A stretch of 43,130 nt of DNA from assembly GCA_021808365.1 (NCBI GenBank), contig JAKBBU010000014.1, positions 1 through 43,130 of the forward strand, read 5' to 3'. The DNA comes from Pseudomonadota bacterium (lineage in GTDB: Bacteria > Pseudomonadota > Gammaproteobacteria > JAKBBU01). Shown here one piece after another: positions 1 to 9,016 of this stretch (positions are counted from its first letter, which is position 1; every line of letters starts with the position of its first letter). A program made the translations under genes and the position numbers. The notes beneath the pieces are model-generated. The model was not told the origin of the DNA. It made no database searches and saw only the letters and a list, made by a program, of their open reading frames with translations.

Positions 1-92
1 CAGCCGAAGGCTGAGCGTAACCCAACATTCTATTTTTTGCAGAATGCTTTGTTGGGTTACGCTCAGCCTTCGGCTGTGCTAACCCAACCTAC
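1..92. repeat. Family A palindromic repeat pair (GTTGGGTTACGC type)
   Basis: Bases 1-27 and 50-76 are perfect inverted repeats with a 23-base spacer. The right copy continues to 92 and ends in TAACCCAACCTACA, so 50-92 is one complete hairpin element and 1-27 is half of an opposing copy cut by the window edge. The outer terminus contains the stop codon of epmB (89-91). Related copies lie at 34775-34812, 34908-34941 and 38418-38439. Similar GTAGGTTGGGTTAG...CGTAACCCAACA repeats are, from memory, widespread in proteobacteria; this is a dispersed REP-like element rather than a single terminator. Confidence 0.85.
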
Positions 93-1081
93 ACCGGCAC
101 CTTTGATTTTGTGCCCGCAACTTCGCGAACAAGGCGCGGGACAAGATAACCTGGCAGAGATTCACGTAATGTTTGGTGCAATTGCCTTGCTTTTTCAGTC
201 GACGCATCAAAATGCGCAGCACCGTGAACTTTATCGAGAACATGTAAATAATAAGGCAGCACGCCACATTCGAATAAACGCTCAGACAAAGCAATTAAGC
301 TTGTCGGATCTGCATTGATGCCTTCCAATAAAACTGATTGATTTAATAAGGTCACCCCAACAGCACGCAATCGCGCCAACACAGCTTTTACGTCCTCACT
401 CAATTCTTGTGCATGATTCACATGCACCACAATCACCGCTTTCAAGCGAGTTTTTTCTAACAAATCACATAATTCCACCGTCACCCGCTCAGGCAACACC
501 ACCGGAAGCCTCGTATGGAACCGCAAAATTTTAACCTGAGGTAATGTTTCTAATTCTGTGATGAATGCACGCAAATAATGATCGTTAGCAACCAAGGGAT
601 CACCGCCGCTTAAGATCACTTCTTTAATACTTTCATCTTTCTTAATGTAATTTAAAATATCTGCCCAACCCGCCTTACCTGGATTATTGTCATCATAGGG
701 AAAATGGCGGCGAATACAATACCGACAATTGACGGCACACACACTCGTCAAAGTCACCAATAATCGACCCTGATATTTATGCAACACGCCCGTCACGGGA
801 TTATATTTTTTCTCAAGCAAGGGATCGGCCACATAACCTGGCACGATTTGCGTTTCAACACCCTGAGGCAAAATTTGTAATAAAAGCGGATCCTTTGGAT
901 CGCCCTTCTTCATCCTTGATACAAATCCTCGTGGCACACGCAATGAAAAATCGGCACTGGCCTGCAACGCACCTGGCAGCGTAGTCGGATCTAGATCCAG
1001 CGCTGCCCAAAGATCCTTCGGATCAGTGATGGCGTTTCGCAAAAGATGTTGCCAAGATGGCGTTTCAATCGATATTGTCAT
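89..1081 (-). CDS. epmB: EF-P (R)-beta-lysine precursor enzyme EpmB (lysine 2,3-aminomutase family)
   Basis: A radical-SAM, PLP-dependent aminomutase expected to convert L-alpha-lysine into (R)-beta-lysine, the substrate that EpmA attaches to elongation factor P. The radical-SAM cluster motif C-x3-C-x2-C is at Cys115, Cys119 and Cys122, and the SGGDPL motif of the family follows. At 330 residues it matches the short EpmB type (E. coli about 342) rather than the longer clostridial KamA. The ATG at 1079-1081 gives the expected N terminus. It is divergent from efp-epmA, so both modification enzymes and their target are clustered. Its stop codon TAG lies within a family A repeat. Confidence 0.95.
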   Translation of the reverse strand: MTISIETPSWQHLLRNAITDPKDLWAALDLDPTTLPGALQASADFSLRVPRGFVSRMKKGDPKDPLLLQILPQGVETQIVPGYVADPLLEKKYNPVTGVLHKYQGRLLVTLTSVCAVNCRYCIRRHFPYDDNNPGKAGWADILNYIKKDESIKEVILSGGDPLVANDHYLRAFITELETLPQVKILRFHTRLPVVLPERVTVELCDLLEKTRLKAVIVVHVNHAQELSEDVKAVLARLRAVGVTLLNQSVLLEGINADPTSLIALSERLFECGVLPYYLHVLDKVHGAAHFDASTEKARQLHQTLRESLPGYLVPRLVREVAGTKSKVPV

Positions 1082-1147
1082 ATGAAAAACTTGAGTATCT
1101 CTATATCAAAATGTTATTGTCCGGTTCTAGGAAGAACAGTTGATGCC

Positions 1148-1289
1148 GTGTTGAAAGGCACTGACTGTTTTTCAGAATTTGATTTTCCAAACCATCGCCA
1201 GCAGGGAAGCTGGCGTTGAGCCTATATGGAAGTATTTACGGCGTGTTTGGAAAATCAAATTCTGAAAAACAGTCAGTGCCTTTCAACAC
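1148..1289. repeat. Family B long palindrome, copy 1
   Basis: Arms of 45 bases (1148-1192 and 1245-1289) are perfectly complementary around a 52-base core. The core holds a hairpin (1196-1202 with 1209-1215, loop of 6) and a possible second pairing GCC 1220-1222 with GGC 1240-1242. The core and about 18 inner arm bases recur at 8046-8187, but the outer 27 or so arm bases are unrelated there. It sits between the divergent starts of epmB and efp, so it is part of both leaders. There is no U-run typical of an intrinsic terminator. Confidence 0.9.
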
Positions 1290-1340
1290 CGCGCACATCT
1301 TACCTCAACATAGGACAAAAAACATCCATCCGGAGTAACC

Positions 1341-1910
1341 ATGGCAACTTACAGTACAAACGAATTCAAAGCCGGCCTCAAAATCATCCAAGACGGCGAC
1401 CCTTATTCCATCATCGAAAATGAATTCGTCAAACCCGGCAAGGGCCAAGCTTTTAATCGAGTCAAAATCAAAAATCTCAAATCAGGCCGCACCATTGAAC
1501 GCACCTTCAAATCCGGCGAATCCGTTGAAGCTGCAGACGTCATCGATGTCGAAATGCAATACCTCTACAACGATGGCAATGAATGGCACTTCATGGATCA
1601 ATCCTCCTTTGAACAAATGGCAATTCCTGAAGCGCCCCTGGGTGATGCCAAACAATGGCTCAAAGAACAAGATCTTTGCATGGTCACCCTCTGGAATGGG
1701 CTTCCCCTTGCCGTACAGCCGCCTAATCACGTCATCTTAAAAATCGTCGAAACCGATCCAGGGATCCGCGGCGACACTGCCACTGGCGGCACAAAACCCG
1801 CTAAATTGGAAACAGGCGCGGTCGTCCGCGTTCCGCTCTTCATCCAAAACGGCGAATTGATCCGCGTCGACACCCGTGATGGAACATACGTATCTAGAGC
1901 CAAGGAATAA
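1341..1910 (+). CDS. efp: Elongation factor P
   Basis: Translation factor that binds between the P and E sites of the ribosome and relieves stalling at polyproline stretches. The three-domain EF-P fold is evident over 189 residues (E. coli 188). The modified lysine is present: Lys34 in PGKGQ, the bacterial beta-lysylation context, which agrees with epmB and epmA on either side. The C terminus [12 protein letters not shown] is typical. An ATG at 1341 follows GGAG-like bases (1333-1336). One base separates its stop from epmA, so the two are almost certainly co-transcribed. Confidence 0.98.
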   Translation: MATYSTNEFKAGLKIIQDGDPYSIIENEFVKPGKGQAFNRVKIKNLKSGRTIERTFKSGESVEAADVIDVEMQYLYNDGNEWHFMDQSSFEQMAIPEAPLGDAKQWLKEQDLCMVTLWNGLPLAVQPPNHVILKIVETDPGIRGDTATGGTKPAKLETGAVVRVPLFIQNGELIRVDTRDGTYVSRAKE

Positions 1911-1911
1911 C

Positions 1912-2877
1912 ATGTGGCAACCCACTGCGACGATTGAACATTTACACCAACGAGCTGATATCGTTGCTAAGGTTCGCCGTTTTTTTCAAGAACGCAATGT
2001 TCTTGAAGTTCAAACACCAATCCTCTCTCCTGCTGGTGTCACTGAACCTAATCTCGCGAACATGACCACGGAATTTATTCACTATGGTTCGCGCGAAAAA
2101 GGCCAGACCCTTTATCTGCAAACCTCACCAGAATATGCCATGAAACGCCTCCTGGCTGCAGGCAGCGGACCCATTTTTCAGATCAACGCTGCATTTCGCA
2201 ATGGCGAGCTTGGGCGACATCACAATCCTGAATTCACGATGCTTGAATGGTATCGGCCGGGTTTTGATCGTGTCGCGCTGATGGCTGAAGTTCAAACTTT
2301 GATTGAACATATTTTACCAGGCCAAACTCATCATCACCGTTACAGCGATCTCTTCCTCGCCATTGTGGATCTCGATCCCAATACGGCCAGCCTCGAAGCC
2401 TTACAACAGACCCTTCAACGCGAAGGCATTGAAGGTATTTCAAGCGACGATCGCGATGTTCTTTTGCAACTTCTCATGACTCACGTGATCGAACCTCGAT
2501 TACCCCTGGATGAAACCACCTTCGTCTATGAATTTCCTGCCAGCCAAGCGGCGCTCGCGCGTGTGAATCGAGAGGGCCCCATTCCCTATGCAGAACGCTT
2601 TGAGGTCTATCGCGGTGGCATGGAATTAGCCAATGGTTTTTATGAGTTGACGGATGCTGATGAACAACAACACCGATTCGAACAGGATTTGATGAAACGA
2701 TCCGCACTGGGGTTGCCCGAGATCCCCATCGATACTGATTTAATTGACGCACTTCGCCATGGTCTGCCTGATTGTTCCGGTGTTGCTCTAGGCCTTGATC
2801 GTTTAGTGATGTTGGCCCTGGATGTTAAAGACATTCATGAAGTCTTGAGTTTTGGTTTTCCAAGGAATAGCAAATGA
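1912..2877 (+). CDS. epmA: EF-P--(R)-beta-lysine ligase EpmA (GenX/PoxA)
   Basis: A truncated class II lysyl-tRNA synthetase paralogue that adenylates beta-lysine and joins it to Lys34 of EF-P. It has the synthetase catalytic core only: motif 2 (INAAFRNGELGRHHNPEFTM) and motif 3 (GVALGLDRLVML) are clear, and the anticodon-binding OB domain is absent, as expected for this family. I chose the ATG at 1912 (MWQPTATIEH, 322 residues; E. coli 325) rather than an upstream in-frame ATG at 1876 that lies inside efp. Its stop overlaps the hemX start by 4 bases. Confidence 0.96.
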   Translation: MWQPTATIEHLHQRADIVAKVRRFFQERNVLEVQTPILSPAGVTEPNLANMTTEFIHYGSREKGQTLYLQTSPEYAMKRLLAAGSGPIFQINAAFRNGELGRHHNPEFTMLEWYRPGFDRVALMAEVQTLIEHILPGQTHHHRYSDLFLAIVDLDPNTASLEALQQTLQREGIEGISSDDRDVLLQLLMTHVIEPRLPLDETTFVYEFPASQAALARVNREGPIPYAERFEVYRGGMELANGFYELTDADEQQHRFEQDLMKRSALGLPEIPIDTDLIDALRHGLPDCSGVALGLDRLVMLALDVKDIHEVLSFGFPRNSK

Positions 2878-4082
2878 CTGAAAAAATAGCGCTTGAGCCT
2901 AAAGAAAAGAAACATTTACGCCGTTCTCTAGGATTATCTCTTTGCATTCTGCTGAGCCTCGCATCACTTTGCCTCGCCACAACTGGGATTGTCTATGTCA
3001 TATTGCAACAAAAGCAAATGAGTGACTCGCAATTAAAACACTCTGCGCTCGATGAGCAACAAATCAAACAAAGTGCACAAACCATGCAAGGACTGTCTAA
3101 ATTAAATGCCCGATTGGCGCAAAATGAACAAGCACTAGAACAATACAAAGCACTGAGCGCTGCACAAGATAATCGGATTAAGGCATTAGCACAATCATTG
3201 TCGAGCCAACAACCTCAAAACGCCAATACCAAAGAATTATTGAACGAAGCCCATTATTTAGTCCAATTAGCACAATTAAATTTAACCTATCAACAAAGGC
3301 CTGCTGAAGCAATCGCCTTGCTTAAAACAGCGAGTGATGTTTTAAATCAAGCCAATGATCCACGCTTTTTAAATATACAAAAAGCGATTGCCTCAAATTT
3401 AACGGCATTAAGTGCTCTACCTGCTAATCAAAATGAACAAATTTTAGATCAACTCAACACCCTCATGGCGATGCTACCTAATTTATCCGTGGCTGCATCT
3501 TCGACTCAAAAGCCAATCGTTAATACGCAAGCCCTTAATACTCAAACGGCTTCAACGATTGAACCTCATGCTTCTTTTTGGAAACGCTTAGGCACATCGT
3601 TACTCAATGCATTCCGTTCGATTGTTACTATTCAAAAAGGCAACTCAACAGAATTATCTGACGTCAACCTTGCAAGCTCTCGTGTACAAGCTTTAATTTT
3701 GCAAGCACAATGGGCTGTGATGCAAAACAATACAGCTGTTTTTCAACAGAGCTTGCAAACGCTTTCGTCTGAATTACAACGCGATTTCGGCTCTCAAAAT
3801 ACGGTTCTCCAAAAATGGATACAAAATATCCAAGCATTACAAACGCTGCAAAAACCAATGCCTGATTTGTCAGAAACCTTGTCAGCCCTCTCTGCGGCAA
3901 ACACACAACTTGCCCAAACACCTGCAGTACAATCTGTTATACCTTCAGTAGAAACACCTTCTCAATCAGCACCATCACAACTCACACAAAAAACCATACC
4001 TGTGACGCAAACACCTTCCCTAACTGCGCCTACGCCCACACAACCTCCTCTTATTCATGTCGAAACTGAGGCATCATTATGA
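2874..4082 (+). CDS. hemX: HemX-like membrane protein
   Basis: Single-pass inner-membrane protein of the HemX family (PF04375), often mis-named uroporphyrinogen-III methyltransferase though it has no methylase domain. A short basic cytoplasmic N terminus is followed by a transmembrane helix at about residues 18-43, a coiled coil (about 50-110), the conserved HemX helical region with the EAHYLVQLAQLNLTYQQRP signature, and a Pro/Thr/Gln-rich tail. Its biochemical role is not established. In many gammaproteobacteria it follows hemC-hemD; here it is coupled to epmA by an ATGA overlap and precedes hemY. Confidence 0.85.
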   Translation: MTEKIALEPKEKKHLRRSLGLSLCILLSLASLCLATTGIVYVILQQKQMSDSQLKHSALDEQQIKQSAQTMQGLSKLNARLAQNEQALEQYKALSAAQDNRIKALAQSLSSQQPQNANTKELLNEAHYLVQLAQLNLTYQQRPAEAIALLKTASDVLNQANDPRFLNIQKAIASNLTALSALPANQNEQILDQLNTLMAMLPNLSVAASSTQKPIVNTQALNTQTASTIEPHASFWKRLGTSLLNAFRSIVTIQKGNSTELSDVNLASSRVQALILQAQWAVMQNNTAVFQQSLQTLSSELQRDFGSQNTVLQKWIQNIQALQTLQKPMPDLSETLSALSAANTQLAQTPAVQSVIPSVETPSQSAPSQLTQKTIPVTQTPSLTAPTPTQPPLIHVETEASL

Positions 4083-5242
4083 TCAAACTATTGGGTATCT
4101 TACTTGTTTTTGCTCTTGCAGCTGCACTCGGTCTGTTCATCGAACACCATCCGGGCGAAGCAACGCTACACATCAATAATACAACGATGGCTATGCCCAT
4201 TTGGTTTGTCGTGCTTGCCTTACTATTTAGTTTTGTTGTTTTTTATGTCTTCTTTCGTTCACTGGGTTATCTCATGAGTTTGCCGCGCCGTTTTCGACGT
4301 TATCGGCAACGAAGAGCACAATGTTTATTACAACAAAAAAATAAAGAAGGTTTACAAGCCTTGATTGAAGGTGATTTTTCACGTGCAGAGCGTGCTTTTT
4401 TATCGGCTGCAAAAAAAGACACGGATCCTGTGTTTAATTATCTTCAATGCGCGCGTGCCGCACAGGAACAAGGTTCTTTAGAGCGGCGTGATCATTACCT
4501 TGCACTGGCTCAAAAAACAAAAACGAAAAAAAAGGCCTTGATGATCGCCCTTGCCACAGCAGAATTACATTTGCAACACGGTGAAACTCAGATTGCGATT
4601 TTAGAATTACAAGCCTTGCAAAAGAAATACCCCAAACAAACCCATATTTTAAAATTATTGACAAAAGCCTATGGTACATCCGGCGATTGGGCTGGTTTGG
4701 CGACATTACTTCCTGCTCTTAACAAACGTAAAGTCCTACCTCAACAACATCGCCAAGCCCTTCAATTGCAAATTCATGAAGAATTATTAAATAGCGCCCA
4801 CGATCCAGCCAGCCTTGATCACGCATGGGGCTTGATCCCTTCAGCGCTGCAAAAAGATCCCAATGTATTAGCCTGTTATTGCCAACATTTATTACAACAA
4901 GGTAAACACCGTGAGGCTGAGCAACTGCTACGCCAAACGCTCAAGAAAAATCCTGATCCGCGTTTGATCGTGCTCTACAGTCATGTTTTGGCCGATCCTT
5001 CACAACAATTGGTTCATGCTGAACGTTGGCTCAAACAACAAGGTGAAAGTGCAGCTCTCACACTCTGCCTGGGCCGTTTATGTAAACGTAACCGCCTCTG
5101 GGGTAAGGCACGTTATTATCTGGAACAAAGTTTAAAATTAGAACCTCAGGCTTGCACTTACCAAGAATTGGGCGAGGTTTTAGAAGAGTTGGGCGACAGT
5201 TCAGGCGCTTTGGCGACGTACAAGCAGGGAGTTGTGGGGTAA
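4079..5242 (+). CDS. hemY: HemY-like TPR membrane protein
   Basis: Inner-membrane protein of the gammaproteobacterial HemY family (PF07219), distinct from the protoporphyrinogen oxidase of the same name. Two transmembrane segments lie at about residues 3-22 and 40-66, with the conserved FRSLGYLMSLPRRFRRYRQR stretch just after, then TPR-like helical repeats to the end (387 residues). The ATG overlaps the hemX stop by 4 bases, so it is translationally coupled. The TPR half probably mediates protein contacts at the membrane; the exact function is unknown. It converges on the next gene with only 3 bases between stops. Confidence 0.88.
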   Translation: MIKLLGILLVFALAAALGLFIEHHPGEATLHINNTTMAMPIWFVVLALLFSFVVFYVFFRSLGYLMSLPRRFRRYRQRRAQCLLQQKNKEGLQALIEGDFSRAERAFLSAAKKDTDPVFNYLQCARAAQEQGSLERRDHYLALAQKTKTKKKALMIALATAELHLQHGETQIAILELQALQKKYPKQTHILKLLTKAYGTSGDWAGLATLLPALNKRKVLPQQHRQALQLQIHEELLNSAHDPASLDHAWGLIPSALQKDPNVLACYCQHLLQQGKHREAEQLLRQTLKKNPDPRLIVLYSHVLADPSQQLVHAERWLKQQGESAALTLCLGRLCKRNRLWGKARYYLEQSLKLEPQACTYQELGEVLEELGDSSGALATYKQGVVG

Positions 5243-5245
5243 CTT

Positions 5246-5896
5246 TTAAAAATTCACCTCAACCCGACGATTGGCCGCATTGCCGGCCTGCGTCCACTCA
5301 CTACCGAGGCGGAATAAATTACCATAGCCTTTCGAGGTCATCGCGTCCATGGGAATACCACGACCCCAGAAATAAACTTGTACCGCATTCGCCTGTACTT
5401 TTGATAAAGCATAACTTTGCTGCGAAGACAATATTGAATCCGTGAAGGCACCGATCGAAATTGGCCCACTGCTATTCATTTTCACAATCAAAGCTGCGGC
5501 CTCATTCAATACAGGACGTCCACTGTATTTCAATGTTCCACGATTCGCATAAAAAAGTAGATCCGAAGGGATCACCATATGTGTGGCACTACCATTTCGA
5601 TAAAGGACCACACCTTGATTACAGAGTGCCAATGATAAATCTTTCACAGATTCGGTATTGGGATCAGTCTTGATAATTTTTTCAGCATCTTTTTTTGCTT
5701 CTTCAGAATCGACTTTTTTAACCGGCACTGGCATAGGACAAACATACATATCACCACTTAAATAGGGCTTGGCTGTCATGGCGGTGCTGGGCGGTGGCGT
5801 AGGTTCTGGCGGAAAAGTAATCTTATCCGAAGAGCAAGCTGCGAATAGGAATGAGGTGATTAAAAAGCTATTTTTTATTAAGTAATTAATTTTCAT
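5246..5896 (-). CDS. OmpA-family lipoprotein (possibly IcmN/DotK-like)
   Basis: A 216-residue outer-membrane lipoprotein: signal peptide with lipobox LFAAC (Cys21), a Pro-rich linker, then a C-terminal OmpA-like peptidoglycan-binding region with features such as SYALSKVQANAVQVYFWGRG, the following GYG and the final NRRVEV. Dot/Icm systems include a small OmpA-domain lipoprotein (IcmN/DotK), and icmH/icmF occur in this window, so that identity is possible but unproven. No Shine-Dalgarno is evident upstream of the ATG (CTTCCTT precedes it), and its leader is built from the family E repeats at 5900-6053. Confidence 0.75.
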   Translation of the reverse strand: MKINYLIKNSFLITSFLFAACSSDKITFPPEPTPPPSTAMTAKPYLSGDMYVCPMPVPVKKVDSEEAKKDAEKIIKTDPNTESVKDLSLALCNQGVVLYRNGSATHMVIPSDLLFYANRGTLKYSGRPVLNEAAALIVKMNSSGPISIGAFTDSILSSQQSYALSKVQANAVQVYFWGRGIPMDAMTSKGYGNLFRLGSEWTQAGNAANRRVEVNF

Positions 5897-5899
5897 AAG

Positions 5900-6053
5900 G
5901 AAGAAATCCTATTGTTAAGACTGGATTCCCGCCTCCGCGGGAATGACGTTGACGAAGAAATCCTATTTTAAGACTGGATTCCCGCCTCCGCGGGAATGAC
6001 GTTGACGAAGAAATCCTATTTTAAGACTGGATTCCCGCCTCCGCGGGAATGAC
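5900..6053. repeat. Family E hairpin, three tandem copies of a 53-54 bp unit
   Basis: Three nearly identical head-to-tail units start at 5900 (54 bases), 5954 (53 bases) and 6007 (truncated at 6053). Each contains the hairpin ATTCCCGC-CTCC-GCGGGAAT inside the frame CTGGAT...ATGAC, followed by a GTTGACGAAGAAATCCTATT spacer. The only internal difference is one extra base in the first unit. The block separates the GIN-like lipoprotein stop (6059) from the OmpA-like start (5896). Other E copies lie at 21389-21414 and, degenerate, at 30657-30686. Confidence 0.92.
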
Positions 6054-6058
6054 AAGGG

Positions 6059-6628
6059 TCAATTCTTCGGGATCTGCTTAAAGTGTTCAACTTCTGCCGT
6101 TCCCTTGGGTCGACAAATCGCCACTTCTGCCGGATTTCCATAATAGAATACGCTGCTCTCATTACGTGCATCGATATCTAAGTGTTGCGTCGCCTGCACT
6201 TGGGCATGAGCAACATCGTAGGTCCGAAGGTGGAAGGTTTCAAATTTCAACCGTTGAGCTTGCATGATCGATTGATCACTTAACTTAGCCCTAAAGGATG
6301 TTGTATCACCTATGGGTACGCTTACCACCACTAAACCCGGTGGAATAATATCCCACCATTTCTCTGATACATAAACTGTGTTACCCCAAAAACTCACATG
6401 GGTACGACCGACCGATTCTGGCCTCCCCACTAATCGAATCGGTGTTCCAAGTGGCGCACGCGTTAGTTTAATTTCAAATGGCCCATCTGAAACCAAAGTA
6501 TTATATTTCGAATGCACAGGGATCGTTTTTGTAACAATCGATGGCGGCTTTGTGGTTGCACATCCTGTAAAAGCAAGCAACATAGCACTTAATAACAAAC
6601 CGCGCTTAAATACGACTCTTTTATTCAT
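6059..6628 (-). CDS. Putative GIN-domain (DUF2807-like) lipoprotein
   Basis: A 189-residue lipoprotein with a lipobox FTGC (Cys23). The mature part resembles the head GIN/DUF2807 beta-helix fold: short repeated strands, a [19 protein letters not shown] stretch, and an ending of the type [12 protein letters not shown]. Function unknown; GIN domains are predicted surface or adhesin-like modules. I chose the ATG at 6628 because it gives a clean signal peptide and overlaps the upstream stop codon in an ATGA, implying translational coupling to the cystathionine synthase-like gene. The stop lies 5 bases from the E repeat block. Confidence 0.7.
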   Translation of the reverse strand: MNKRVVFKRGLLLSAMLLAFTGCATTKPPSIVTKTIPVHSKYNTLVSDGPFEIKLTRAPLGTPIRLVGRPESVGRTHVSFWGNTVYVSEKWWDIIPPGLVVVSVPIGDTTSFRAKLSDQSIMQAQRLKFETFHLRTYDVAHAQVQATQHLDIDARNESSVFYYGNPAEVAICRPKGTAEVEHFKQIPKN

Positions 6629-7584
6629 GACGCAAAACCCTCTGCCTTCATCCATTGATCATCCACAAACTTACTTAAATAATTACGGATCGAATCCGGT
6701 AAAATCACGACACAACACTGACCCTTACGCAAAGACTTCGCGGCTTGTAACGCTGCCCAAACCGCAGAACCCGAAGAACCACCCACTAATAACCCTTCTT
6801 CACGAATCAATCGGCGAGCGATCGCAAACGAATCAGCATCATTGACCTTCACATAAGTATCTACCAATTTATTGTCTAAAACATCGGGAAAGAAATCATA
6901 ACCAATCCCTTCAACCTTGTAAGAAGCCACACAATCACCACCACCCAGAATTGAACCATAGGGATCAACCCCAACAATCTTGATCTTAGGATTCACTTCT
7001 TTCAAACGCCGTGCTACACCGGTGATCGTACCACCTGTGCCAACGCCAATAACGGCCATCGCTACATCATCACCCAAATCTTCCAAAATTTCCTCAGCCG
7101 TATGATGATAATGAGCACCGGGATTTGCTGGGTTTGCGTATTGATCGAGAATATGAGAATTTGGAATACTCTCATTTAATCGTTTTGCCAACGAAATATG
7201 ACTTTCAGGATCATTCCAAGCAGCCTCCGTCGGTGTACGATAAATTTTCGCACCCAAGGCTTCGAGGACGACTTGTTTTTCCCGGCTCATTTTTTCAGGC
7301 ATGGTGATCACCACCTGATAACCTTTCACGGCACCGGCCAGTGCAATACCAATACCTGCATTACCAGACGTCGGTTCAATGAGTGTGTCACCAGGTTTGA
7401 TCCGACCTGACCGCTCTGCTTCAATGACCATCTGGTACCCAATGCGGTCTTTTACTGATCCACCTGGATTTAAAAATTCACATTTGGCATAAAGTTCGCA
7501 GTCCAAATCACGCCCAATACGATTTAAGCGTACACTCGGCGTGCGGCCTATGGCTTCTAAAATGTTATTAAGTTTCATAGTCAC
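6625..7584 (-). CDS. Cystathionine beta-synthase-type PLP enzyme (catalytic core only)
   Basis: Fold-type II PLP enzyme of the cysteine synthase/cystathionine beta-synthase group, 319 residues. The PLP lysine is Lys45 in GGSVKDR; the PTSGNAGIG substrate loop (71-79) and a GTGGTITG phosphate loop are intact. The C-terminal [14 protein letters not shown] stretch is characteristic of cystathionine beta-synthase rather than CysK/CysM. The C-terminal regulatory CBS pair of animal enzymes is absent, as usual in bacteria. It likely makes cystathionine from serine and homocysteine, though cysteine synthesis cannot be excluded. Starts at 7584 and 7578 (MTM) are both possible. Confidence 0.88.
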   Translation of the reverse strand: MTMKLNNILEAIGRTPSVRLNRIGRDLDCELYAKCEFLNPGGSVKDRIGYQMVIEAERSGRIKPGDTLIEPTSGNAGIGIALAGAVKGYQVVITMPEKMSREKQVVLEALGAKIYRTPTEAAWNDPESHISLAKRLNESIPNSHILDQYANPANPGAHYHHTAEEILEDLGDDVAMAVIGVGTGGTITGVARRLKEVNPKIKIVGVDPYGSILGGGDCVASYKVEGIGYDFFPDVLDNKLVDTYVKVNDADSFAIARRLIREEGLLVGGSSGSAVWAALQAAKSLRKGQCCVVILPDSIRNYLSKFVDDQWMKAEGFAS

Positions 7585-7586
7585 TC

Positions 7587-8024
7587 TTAATGCGAAACAG
7601 GTGTCGGTGTAGCTGCCGTTGTGGGTGCCGCTTTCACGCTTTCTGCAAAACCTTCACCAACGCACTTCCCAAAGGTTTGTCCCCACTGCGAAGCCTGAGT
7701 AGTTAGGATCGTAGCAGGCATCGTAGGCAATATCTGTTGCTCACAAGCAGCCGAAGCGGTACTAACCTTGCTCTGACAATCTGCCTGAGTTAATTTAAAA
7801 TTTGCGAGTAAAGCTGACTTAGGATCGCAAGCTGATGTCACCATGTTTTGAGCCATTTGTTTCAAAAAATCTTTTGAAGGAATAGCTGCTGTTGAAGGTG
7901 CTGCCGTTGGAGCCATTGCTGACGACCCTGCTGGTGCTGTTGGCGCTGCAGTCACATAGGCCTGGTCTGCAAAAGCTACGGATCCCATAAATAATAATGC
8001 AATTGCTGAAATACTCTTTTTCAT
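7587..8024 (-). CDS. Small secreted protein, four cysteines, unknown function
   Basis: A 145-residue protein with a clear Sec signal peptide ([19 protein letters not shown], cleavage before DQAYV), an Ala/Pro/Thr-rich linker, then a small helical domain with four cysteines (SACDPK, ADCQSK, AACEQQ, GKCVGE) that could form two disulfides in the periplasm. I chose the ATG at 8024 over an upstream start at 8045 because of the signal peptide and the GGAG Shine-Dalgarno just before it. It ends 2 bases before the cystathionine synthase-like gene. I do not recognise the family. Confidence 0.7.
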   Translation of the reverse strand: MKKSISAIALLFMGSVAFADQAYVTAAPTAPAGSSAMAPTAAPSTAAIPSKDFLKQMAQNMVTSACDPKSALLANFKLTQADCQSKVSTASAACEQQILPTMPATILTTQASQWGQTFGKCVGEGFAESVKAAPTTAATPTPVSH

Positions 8025-8045
8025 CTTCACTCCTTTTTTCCACAA

Positions 8046-8187
8046 AGTGCCCCAAAGGAGTCATGAATTTTAAAATTTGATTTAACAAACCATCGCTAGC
8101 AGGGAAGCTGGCGTTGAGTCTACATGGACGTATTAACGACGTGTTTGGAAAATCAAATTTTAAAATTCATGACTCCTTTGGGGCACT
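8046..8187. repeat. Family B long palindrome, copy 2
   Basis: Arms 8046-8090 and 8143-8187 (45 bases, 2 mismatches) surround a 52-base core (8091-8142) that is identical in length to copy 1 and differs from it at 6 positions. Some differences keep pairing: GCC/GGC in copy 1 is GTC/GAC here (8118-8120 with 8138-8140), and the inner stem keeps a G-T wobble. The outer arm sequence is unrelated to that of copy 1. It ends 7 bases from the queF stop codon and could terminate that transcript. Confidence 0.9.
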
Positions 8188-8194
8188 CCTCTTT

Positions 8195-9016
8195 TCATTG
8201 ACGAGCAAGCCAATAATTTTCCCAGACTGGTTCGAAATTTGAACGAAACGGACTGGTATCCAAACCACCACGACGCGTGTAAGCGGCATAGACCGTTAAA
8301 CGCTCAGGCTCACAGTAGCGTAGCAGATCCACAAAAATTCGCTCAACACAATGTTCGTTGAATTCATTATGATTCCGACAAGAGACAATATACTTCAATA
8401 AGCCGTTGTGATCGATAGGTTTTCCGGCATACCGAATGGCGACGCTCCCCCAATCCGGTTGACCCGTCACGAGACAATTGGATTTAAGTAAATGAGAATG
8501 CACTGTCTCTTCCACAAATCCTGGACTTGTTTGTAACAAAGCTGGATTTAACTCGAAATTTTCGACGGTGATATCTAAATCATCCAAGCATTGCCCTGGA
8601 AGATTATTAATCTTTTTGCCCTGCCAATCGGCTATGTCGTAAAAATCAATCTGAATATGCTGTCCTGCCGCTGTTGATAAATCTTGTCGAATTAAAGAAA
8701 ACACCGTTTCTTTTTGATCAAACCGCGTGTTGTTGAAAGAGTTTAAATACAGCTTGATCGATTTTGATTCAACAATGCAGGGTGACGTGCAAGGCACTCG
8801 CATTTCTGCCAACGCCACAATGGGTTTCCCCTTACTATTGAGCCAAGATAATTCGAACATATTCCAAATATCGACACCGTGGAAGGGCAACGGCGATGGC
8901 AGGCCAATGCGATCGCGATTGATCTGCCTCGGAATAGGACAGAGCAGCCGGGGTGCATATTCTGAGCAGTACGCTGTCTTTTTTCCAAGGGGATTATTTT
9001 GGCCAAGAGTTGTCAC
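8195..9016 (-). CDS. queF: NADPH-dependent 7-cyano-7-deazaguanine reductase (preQ0 reductase)
   Basis: Reduces preQ0 to preQ1 in queuosine synthesis for tRNA wobble position 34. This is the long, tandem T-fold type (273 residues; E. coli 282). The N-terminal half carries ESKSIKLYLNSFN (about 83-95); the C-terminal half carries the catalytic cysteine, Cys181 in SNCLVTGQPDWG, with the partner Asp188. The C terminus (YTRRGGLDTSPFRS) is typical. It is transcribed divergently from the MFS gene, 94 bases apart. No preQ1 riboswitch is evident upstream. Confidence 0.95.
   Translation of the reverse strand: MTTLGQNNPLGKKTAYCSEYAPRLLCPIPRQINRDRIGLPSPLPFHGVDIWNMFELSWLNSKGKPIVALAEMRVPCTSPCIVESKSIKLYLNSFNNTRFDQKETVFSLIRQDLSTAAGQHIQIDFYDIADWQGKKINNLPGQCLDDLDITVENFELNPALLQTSPGFVEETVHSHLLKSNCLVTGQPDWGSVAIRYAGKPIDHNGLLKYIVSCRNHNEFNEHCVERIFVDLLRYCEPERLTVYAAYTRRGGLDTSPFRSNFEPVWENYWLARQ

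Noticed and set aside
37..318. Plus-strand small gene at the left edge
   Set aside because: It lies in a repeat and then antisense to epmB, which is a certain gene.
1226..1423. Small plus-strand gene before efp
   Set aside because: It starts in the family B core and runs out of frame into efp; no ribosome site.
5900..6053. CRISPR array
   Set aside because: The units are direct tandem copies with identical spacers, only three of them, and no cas genes are near.
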